Of a stretch of DNA of 5,266 nt, positions 1 to 5,266 are shown piece by piece. The notes under the pieces were generated by a model. The model did no database searches, was not told where the DNA came from, and saw only the letters and a list, made by a program, of their open reading frames with translations. The DNA is taken from NCBI GenBank assembly GCA_002350615.1, contig DEFD01000006.1, forward strand, positions 21,568 through 26,833. The letters run 5' to 3'. The position numbers were made by a program, and so were the translations under genes. The stretch comes from Bacteroidales bacterium UBA2861 (GTDB lineage: Bacteria > Bacteroidota > Bacteroidia > Bacteroidales > UBA932). The stretch's first letter is position 1; each line of letters opens with the position of its first letter.

Positions 1-1
1 A

Positions 2-1399
2 ATCTACTCTGGCCTTGGAGACGGTCTTGCCGACAACTTCTGGGAAATCTACGACAACTTCCCGTCCAAGGTCGGCAACATCAAGGTGTCCGATTATGCG
101 AACACCCTGCTGATCCGTTCGTATTGGAGCCAGGCTGAGCCCGAGGAGGGTCTTTACTTCTGGGATACCGCCTGCAACACCAAGCCTGCACAGCGTTTCC
201 GCATGCTTCGCGAAGGCGCCCGCCAGCGCGGTCTGAAGCTGATATTCCAGCTTCGTGCCGACAGCCGGGATCTCCACGTGAACGCCTGCCCGGACTACGT
301 GAAGACAAAGGGTGCCAAGGGCTTCGAGTCTACCACGGGATCCACCAAAGTATGGACCCCGTACCCCGACGACCCCATCTTCCAGCAGTGCTACGAGAAG
401 TTCCTGCGAGCATTCGCAAAGGAGTTCAACAACCCGGACGAAGTGGACTGGATGGGCTCCTGGGGCATTGGCAAGTGGGGAGAATACCACACCTGCATCT
501 ATTCCACCGGAGATGAATCACCCCGCGAGCCCGTGTTCGATTACTTTACGGACCTCTTCCTGGAGATATTCGACAAGGTGCCCATCTGCATAAACTTCCA
601 TAAGTCCATAGGTACGGGCAGCGGCGACAAGACCGACCCCGACAGCCAGCGCCTGGTGCAGAAAGGCATCGACAAGGGCCTCTGCCTCACCAGCGGAGCC
701 TTCGGCATGCACGGCTACTACGGCACCTGGGAGAAGAACTTCATCCATAGCCAGAAATGGAAGGTCCCCATCCACGCCGAAGGCGGATGGGTGAGGGCCT
801 CCCACACGCTGGCAGCCATCAACAACGACGGTTACGCAGACTGGGCGGAAGTGCGCCGCGGAGAGTTCGATGATGCCCGTGACGGCTGTGTGAACACCAT
901 GGACTTCCGCTACAACTCCAACTACACCATGGGTGAGACCTGGTCGTGGTTCAACGAGGCCTACGACCTGGTGCAGGAAGCCATCCAGACCCAGTTCTAC
1001 AGGCTTTATCCGGACCGCATCTCCGTTCCTGAAAAGGCATACTCCGGCGGCCCCGTGAGCATCGTACATCGTTGGAACAATCTCGGCTGGGCCTATTGCC
1101 CCACCAACATCAAACCCTATAAAGACAGGTTCAAGACGGCATTCGCACTCCTGAATCCCGCCAACGGGGAACCCGTGCACATCTTCTACGATGAGGATGC
1201 CAAGCCCTGCGACTGGACCTACGGCACGCCCAAGTCCTATACTTTCAGCACCTCTCTTTCGGGAGTTGAAAAGGGCTCCTATGTCTGGGGTGTAGCTATC
1301 CTGGACGTGACGAAGAAAAAGCCCGGAATCCAGATTGCAACAACCCGCGAAAAAACCGATGACGGATGGGTGAAGCTCATCCCCGTAACGATCGAATAA
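2..1399 (+). CDS. DUF4832-like glycoside-hydrolase-like protein, 5' truncated
   Basis: The frame is open from base 2 to the TAA at 1397-1399, giving 465 visible residues; the true start lies upstream. The GTG at 86 is not taken as the start, because the frame before it is open and reads like the same protein. Seen: a stretch near visible residue 40 (SYWSQAEPEEGLYFWD) typical of TIM-barrel glycosidase-like proteins where a first strand leads to 'W..xEPxEGxYxW', then 'GLKLIFQLRADSRD', then WGIGKWGEYHT with Glu at visible residue 161, then IHAEGGW with Glu at visible residue 260. These resemble the GEWH-type motif and overall order of DUF4832 proteins, which are GH-A-like. The last ~120 residues look like the C-terminal beta-sandwich of that family. 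The two Glu residues are candidates for acid/base and nucleophile, by inference only. The reaction and substrate are unknown. Export is likely from its neighbours, but the signal peptide would be outside the window. It ends 1 base before the GH3 gene. Confidence 0.82.
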   Translation: MYSGLGDGLADNFWEIYDNFPSKVGNIKVSDYANTLLIRSYWSQAEPEEGLYFWDTACNTKPAQRFRMLREGARQRGLKLIFQLRADSRDLHVNACPDYVKTKGAKGFESTTGSTKVWTPYPDDPIFQQCYEKFLRAFAKEFNNPDEVDWMGSWGIGKWGEYHTCIYSTGDESPREPVFDYFTDLFLEIFDKVPICINFHKSIGTGSGDKTDPDSQRLVQKGIDKGLCLTSGAFGMHGYYGTWEKNFIHSQKWKVPIHAEGGWVRASHTLAAINNDGYADWAEVRRGEFDDARDGCVNTMDFRYNSNYTMGETWSWFNEAYDLVQEAIQTQFYRLYPDRISVPEKAYSGGPVSIVHRWNNLGWAYCPTNIKPYKDRFKTAFALLNPANGEPVHIFYDEDAKPCDWTYGTPKSYTFSTSLSGVEKGSYVWGVAILDVTKKKPGIQIATTREKTDDGWVKLIPVTIE

Positions 1400-1403
1400 T
1401 ATG
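1397..1403 (+). promoter_or_regulatory. Tight stop-start junction between DUF4832-like and GH3 genes
   Basis: TAA at 1397-1399, one base, then ATG at 1401. The preceding bases (cgatcgaa) are AT-leaning and show no purine-rich Shine-Dalgarno sequence, which is usual for Bacteroidota. There is no room for a promoter or terminator here, so GH3 translation most likely relies on ribosomes finishing the upstream gene. The coupling is inferred, not seen. Confidence 0.6.
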
Positions 1404-3833
1404 AAAAAGACCGCCATCATCATGTCCGTTCTGTGTCTGGCTGCCGTCTGCGCCCGGGCACAGGTCGTCATTTCCGACTCCGACAAGGCACGGGCCGCGG
1501 AACTCGTGAAGCAGATGACGCTTGAAGAAAAGTGCCGATTCATTGCAGGTGCAAGGTCATTTTTCACCTATGCGATTCCTCGCTTGGGAATCCCCGAAAT
1601 CCGCATGGCGGACGGCCCCCAGGGTGTTCGTAACAACACCGTAAGCACCCTCTATCCCTGCGGCATCCTCACCTCCGCCACCTGGAACCGTGATCTGGCA
1701 CATCGTCTCGGCAACGGCCTCGCCGATGATTGCCGTGCCCGCGGCGTCAGCATCCTCCTCGGCCCCGGTGTCAACATTTACCGGGCTCCCATGTGCGGGC
1801 GCAACTTCGAGTATTTCGGCGAGGATCCCTATCTGGCAGGTGAAACTGCCGTGCAATATATCCTCGGAGTTCAGGAGAAGGGAGTGATGGCCACCGTGAA
1901 GCACTTTGCGGCCAACAATCAGGAGCGTGCCCGCCACACGATGAGTTCCGATGTGGATGAACGCACCCTTCAGGAGATTTATTTCCCCACCTTCCGCAAG
2001 GCCGTGAAGGAAGCCGGAGTCGGTGCGGTGATGGACAGTTACAATCTGGTGAACAGCGTCCACAGCACCGAGAATGCCTGGATGAACATAGAAGTCCTGC
2101 GAAACCAGTGGGGCTTCGAGGGCATAGTGATGTCCGACTGGACGAGCGTCTACAGCACCCTGGGAGCAGCCAATGGAGGACTTGATATGGAGTGCCCTAA
2201 GGGGGTGTTCTTCACCCAGGAGAAGATAATCCCCCTCATAGAGAACGGAGTTCTGGACGAAAAGGTGATTGACGAAAAAGTGCAGCACATACTGCAGACT
2301 TTCATCGCCTTCGGATTCCTTGATACTCCCCGCAAGGATACCAGCATTCCCGAGAACAACCCCGCAACAGCAGAGATAGCTCTTGATATTGCGAGGGAGG
2401 GTATCGTGATGCTGAAAAACGACAAGGCCCTGCCTTTGGCCAAAAAGGCGAAAGTGCTTGTGATAGGGCCGAATGCCGGGAAACTCCCTTCGGGCGGCGG
2501 TAGCGGTTCGGTCACTCCCTTCTATACCGTTTCGGTGGCGGAAGGCCTTTCAAAACAACTCAAGAACGTAGAATATCTCTCTGAAGATGCTATCTTCCGC
2601 CCTATTCTGCCGGAAGTGCACAATGGGGCCGAAGCCGGATTCCTGGCCAGTTACTATATAGGAGAGAAACTCCAGGGAGAGCCGGTACGCTGCATCACGG
2701 AAACCGACCCCAGCCACCGCTGGCGTTTCGGATCCCCCTTCAAGCCTCTACCCGACGACGGCTTCTCCGTGCGTTGGGAGGGTAGTTGGCAGGCCCCCAA
2801 GGACGGCCTGGTGCGCTTCGTGATGTCGGGGGATGACGGTTACCGTCTCTATGTGAATGACAAGGGGCTTGGCGGCGACTGGGGCAACCATGCACTTTCT
2901 TCCCGTACCGTCTTCCTCAAGGTTGAGGCTGGTGCAGACTACGACATCCGTTTCGAATTCTACGAGCATGCAGGAGAGGCGACGGTTGGTTTCGAAGCAG
3001 GCTTGCTGGATGAGGAGTTGCTCAATCGCAAACTCACTGCTTGCACCGACGTGGTGTATTGCTGCGGTTTCGACAGCAATATCGAAGGAGAGGGATTCGA
3101 CCGCCCTTTCAAACTCCCAAAGGATCAGTTGGATATGATGCAAAGGCTTGCAAGCAAGAAACTTACGGTGGTCGTCAATGCGGGCGGCGCAGTCGACTTC
3201 AGCGGCTGGTCCGATGCTGCATCCGCCATCCTTATGGCCTGGTATCCCGGGCAGGAAGGGGGTACGGCGGTTGCAGAAATCATCAGCGGGAAGATATCTC
3301 CTTCCGGGAAACTGCCAATCAGCATCGAGGCCAAGGCAGAGGACAATCCGAGCTTTGCCACCTACTTCGATGCCAACAGTAAGCAGTCCCGCACCACCTA
3401 CTCGGAAGGCATCTTCACAGGATACAGGGGATATGACAGAAACGGCGTGAAGCCTTTGTATCCCTTCGGCTACGGCCTGTCCTACACCAGTTTCTCCTAT
3501 TCCGGGATGAAAGTGGAGAAGAAAGCCAACGGCACTTTCGAGGTCAGTTTCGACGTTACCAACACCGGTAAGAAGGATGCCTCCGAAGCCGCTCAGGTTT
3601 ATGTGCGGGATTTTGAGTGCTCCGTTGTCAGGCCTCTCAAGGAACTGAAGGGCTTCGACAAGCACTTCATCCCCAAGGGAAAGACGGTCCGCTACAGCGT
3701 TACGCTCGGCCCGGATGCATTTGAGTTTTACGACATAAAGACCAAGGCCTTCGTTGTGGAGCCCGGTGATTTCGAGATACTTGTCGGCCCGTCATCCGCC
3801 GATCTGCCGCTCAAGACAACCGTTTCATTATGA
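1401..3833 (+). CDS. Secreted GH3 beta-glycosidase with inserted PA14 domain
   Basis: Complete, 810 residues, ATG to TGA. It should hydrolyse terminal beta-linked sugars (beta-glucosidase or beta-xylosidase type) with retention, in the periplasm or at the cell surface. Residues 1-20 form a Sec signal peptide (KK, hydrophobic core, CARA before Gln21). The N-terminal GH3 barrel covers about 30-310 and has DGPQGVR (Asp71, sugar-binding), GRNFEYFGEDP (134-143), KHFAANNQE (Lys167-His168), MDSYNLVN (211-218) and VMSDW with predicted nucleophile Asp246. The GH3 C-terminal domain starts near 334 (GIVMLKN), is interrupted by a PA14 domain at about 409-536, and resumes with EGEGFDR (562-568), where Glu564 or Glu562 is the likely acid/base as in PA14-bearing GH3 enzymes such as Kluyveromyces BglI. 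A fibronectin-III-like domain closes the protein (about 695-800, including YPFGYGLSYTSF and AAQVYVRD). All key residues are present, so it is probably active. Exact sugar specificity cannot be read. The start directly follows the upstream stop, with no Shine-Dalgarno sequence. Confidence 0.97.
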   Translation: MKKTAIIMSVLCLAAVCARAQVVISDSDKARAAELVKQMTLEEKCRFIAGARSFFTYAIPRLGIPEIRMADGPQGVRNNTVSTLYPCGILTSATWNRDLAHRLGNGLADDCRARGVSILLGPGVNIYRAPMCGRNFEYFGEDPYLAGETAVQYILGVQEKGVMATVKHFAANNQERARHTMSSDVDERTLQEIYFPTFRKAVKEAGVGAVMDSYNLVNSVHSTENAWMNIEVLRNQWGFEGIVMSDWTSVYSTLGAANGGLDMECPKGVFFTQEKIIPLIENGVLDEKVIDEKVQHILQTFIAFGFLDTPRKDTSIPENNPATAEIALDIAREGIVMLKNDKALPLAKKAKVLVIGPNAGKLPSGGGSGSVTPFYTVSVAEGLSKQLKNVEYLSEDAIFRPILPEVHNGAEAGFLASYYIGEKLQGEPVRCITETDPSHRWRFGSPFKPLPDDGFSVRWEGSWQAPKDGLVRFVMSGDDGYRLYVNDKGLGGDWGNHALSSRTVFLKVEAGADYDIRFEFYEHAGEATVGFEAGLLDEELLNRKLTACTDVVYCCGFDSNIEGEGFDRPFKLPKDQLDMMQRLASKKLTVVVNAGGAVDFSGWSDAASAILMAWYPGQEGGTAVAEIISGKISPSGKLPISIEAKAEDNPSFATYFDANSKQSRTTYSEGIFTGYRGYDRNGVKPLYPFGYGLSYTSFSYSGMKVEKKANGTFEVSFDVTNTGKKDASEAAQVYVRDFECSVVRPLKELKGFDKHFIPKGKTVRYSVTLGPDAFEFYDIKTKAFVVEPGDFEILVGPSSADLPLKTTVSL
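3830..3833 (+). promoter_or_regulatory. ATGA stop-start overlap between GH3 and FAD oxidoreductase genes
   Basis: The ATG of the oxidoreductase (3830-3832) shares bases with the TGA of the GH3 gene (3831-3833). The upstream bases (acaaccgtttcatt) have no Shine-Dalgarno sequence. This classic coupling overlap fixes the start choice, because a well-formed signal peptide follows immediately from this ATG. Confidence 0.75.
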
Positions 3834-5266
3834 GAAAGATATTGCTTCTCGCCGTCTTGCTTGCATCGGGCTTTTGCGCCCGGGCCGGCGGCATTTTCAT
3901 CGAGTGTGAATCTTTCTTCGACAAAGGCGGATGGGTGCTGGACCAGCAGTTCATGGACGAGATGGGATCTTCCTACCTGCTTGCCCATGGCATGGGAAAG
4001 CAGGTGGCGGATGCATCCACCACCGTGAACATCCCTGCAGAAGGCCTTTACACAGTCTGGGCAAGGACCTACAACTGGACCTCGCCCTGGTCGGAAAAGC
4101 CCGGCCCCGGCAAGTTCCAGATTAAGATAGGCAAGAAGATTCTGAAGCCTGTGCTTGGTTCCACCGGCAAGTGCTGGGAATGGCAGAATGCTGGGCAGAT
4201 ACGCTTGAAGGCGGGGCAGACCACCCTTGCCCTTCACGACCTCACCGGATTCGAGGGGCGTTGCGATGCCGTATATCTTACATCCGACGGGGATGTGCCT
4301 CCGGCGGATATGGAAGCCTGGCGCAGGCAGCAGCTTGGCCTGACCGACACTCCCGCTGCATCTGCGAAATATGATTTTGTGGTGGTGGGAGGAGGAATAT
4401 CCGGCATGTGTGCTGCTGTGGCTGCGGCTCGTCAGGGCCTGAAAGTGGCCCTCGTGAACGACCGTCCCGTGCTCGGCGGCAATAACAGCGCCGAGATCCG
4501 GGTTCACCTCGGCGGCACTATAGAAGTAGGCCCTTATCCGGCCCTGGGCCGTATGCAGAGGGAATTCGGCCATAGCAAGAAGGGCAATGCCCAGCCCGCA
4601 GAGAACTACGAAGACGGCAAGAAGCAGAGTTGGATAGAATCCGAACCCAACGTCACCCTCTATGCCTCCAACCGCGCGGTCGCCGTCCGCAAAGACGGCA
4701 GCAAGATCGATGCGGTCATCATCCGCAACATAGAGACCTCCGAGGAGATTCTTCTGGAAGCACCCCTGTTCGCGGACTGCACAGGCGACGGCACCGTGGG
4801 TTATCTGGCCGGAGCGGACTACCGCTACGGACGCGAGGGCAAGGCCGAATTCGGCGAGTCCCTTGCTCCGGACGAGCCGGACAACTTCGTGCTGGGTGCC
4901 TCGGTGCAGTGGTATTCCAAGGAGACCGGAAAGAAATGCAAGTTTCCCGTATTCGACTATGGCCTCAATTTCAGCGATGCCAGCGTGCAGAAGGTGACTA
5001 TGGGTGAATGGACGTGGGAAACCGGAATGCTGCACGATATGACCACCGAATTCGAATACATCAGGGACTACGGAATGATGGTAATCTACTCCAACTGGAG
5101 TTACCTCAAGAACAAGCTCGGGATGTACCCCGACCGCGGCCTGGACTGGGTGGCATACATTTCCGGCAAGCGCGAATCCCGCCGTCTGATGGGGGACTAC
5201 ATCTACAAGCAGGACGACATAGAGAAGGCTGTTTTCCACGAGGATGCCACCTTCGCGACCACCTGG
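3830..5266 (+). CDS. Secreted FAD-dependent oxidoreductase with N-terminal carbohydrate-binding-like domain, 3' truncated
   Basis: Starts at the ATG overlapping the GH3 stop and stays open to the last base (479 residues, no stop), so the C-terminus is missing. Residues 1-19 are a Sec signal peptide (MRK, Leu-rich core, CARA before Gly20); no twin-arginine motif is seen, and Phe before Cys17 argues against a lipobox. Residues 20-155 (IECESF, YTVWARTYNW, RCDAVYLTS) look like a beta-sandwich of the CBM6/35 or golvesin-C-like type, possibly glycan binding. From 181 the FAD domain begins: VVVGGGISG carries GxGxxG at 187-192, then NDRPVLGGNNS (210-220), ADCTGDGTVGYLAGADYR (315 onward) and GKRESRRLMGDY (446-457). 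These fit the FAD_oxidored (PF12831) group. Expected role: flavin-dependent oxidation of a sugar or related hydroxylated substrate outside the cytoplasm; substrate and electron acceptor unknown. The 4-base ATGA overlap with the GH3 gene implies joint expression. The N-terminal module assignment is the weaker part; the FAD fold is firm. Confidence 0.9.
   Translation, partial: MRKILLLAVLLASGFCARAGGIFIECESFFDKGGWVLDQQFMDEMGSSYLLAHGMGKQVADASTTVNIPAEGLYTVWARTYNWTSPWSEKPGPGKFQIKIGKKILKPVLGSTGKCWEWQNAGQIRLKAGQTTLALHDLTGFEGRCDAVYLTSDGDVPPADMEAWRRQQLGLTDTPAASAKYDFVVVGGGISGMCAAVAAARQGLKVALVNDRPVLGGNNSAEIRVHLGGTIEVGPYPALGRMQREFGHSKKGNAQPAENYEDGKKQSWIESEPNVTLYASNRAVAVRKDGSKIDAVIIRNIETSEEILLEAPLFADCTGDGTVGYLAGADYRYGREGKAEFGESLAPDEPDNFVLGASVQWYSKETGKKCKFPVFDYGLNFSDASVQKVTMGEWTWETGMLHDMTTEFEYIRDYGMMVIYSNWSYLKNKLGMYPDRGLDWVAYISGKRESRRLMGDYIYKQDDIEKAVFHEDATFATTW

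Noticed and set aside
86..88. GTG as a start codon for the first gene
   Set aside because: The same frame is open back to base 2 and the upstream residues fit the fold, so the GTG is an internal Val codon and the gene is cut by the window edge.
518..1567. A 349-residue open frame on the - strand
   Set aside because: It is antisense to the DUF4832-like gene and the GH3 start, with no recognisable motif and low-complexity Val/Gly-rich composition typical of a shadow frame.
1557..2288. A 243-residue open frame on the - strand
   Set aside because: Antisense to the GH3 catalytic barrel, where the + frame carries every expected active-site motif.
2748..3665. A 305-residue open frame on the - strand
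   Set aside because: Fully antisense to the PA14 and C-terminal GH3 coding sequence; no conserved motifs.
3800..3833. Terminator or promoter between the GH3 and oxidoreductase genes
   Set aside because: The genes overlap by 4 bases and I see no hairpin followed by a T-run or a Bacteroidota-type promoter in the coding sequence before the start.
3830..3890. Lipoprotein signal (Cys17) on the oxidoreductase
   Set aside because: The residues before the Cys are S-G-F; Phe directly before Cys does not fit a lipobox, while CARA before Gly20 is a good signal peptidase I site.
3728..5239. A 503-residue open frame on the - strand
   Set aside because: It lies antisense to the FAD oxidoreductase, whose frame has a signal peptide, GxGxxG and family motifs. 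The antisense translation shows no domain; it is open because codon use in the real gene avoids TTA, CTA and TCA.

Overview
The window reads as a dense piece of a carbohydrate-degradation locus, most likely from a Bacteroidales-type bacterium (phylum Bacteroidota) with a fairly high-GC genome. The grounds are indirect. The gene types are typical of Bacteroidota glycan-utilisation loci: a secreted GH3 with a PA14 insertion, a DUF4832-type glycosidase-like protein and a secreted FAD-dependent oxidoreductase. No Shine-Dalgarno sequence is visible at the internal starts, and codon use mixes many ATA (Ile) and AAG codons with GC-rich third positions. Genus cannot be read from this window, and no SusC/SusD pair or regulator is present to confirm a polysaccharide utilization locus.

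Three genes lie head to tail on the + strand and occupy essentially all of the window. (1) Positions 2-1399: the 3' part of a DUF4832-like, TIM-barrel glycosidase-like protein whose start lies upstream of the window. (2) Positions 1401-3833: a complete 810-residue secreted GH3 glycosidase with a PA14 domain inserted in its C-terminal catalytic-support domain. (3) Positions 3830-5266: the 5' part of a secreted FAD-dependent oxidoreductase with an N-terminal carbohydrate-binding-like beta-sandwich; it runs off the right edge without a stop. Gene 1 and gene 2 are separated by 1 base, and genes 2 and 3 overlap by 4 bases (ATGA), so they are almost certainly one transcription unit with coupled translation.

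Together the genes suggest extracytoplasmic processing of a plant-type or host-type glycan. The GH3 would release a terminal sugar, the DUF4832 protein would bind or cleave a glycoside, and the FAD enzyme would probably oxidise a sugar or sugar-linked group. The substrate is not determinable from sequence alone. There is no intergenic stretch above 1 base, and I see no RNA gene, CRISPR array, insertion sequence, promoter or terminator.
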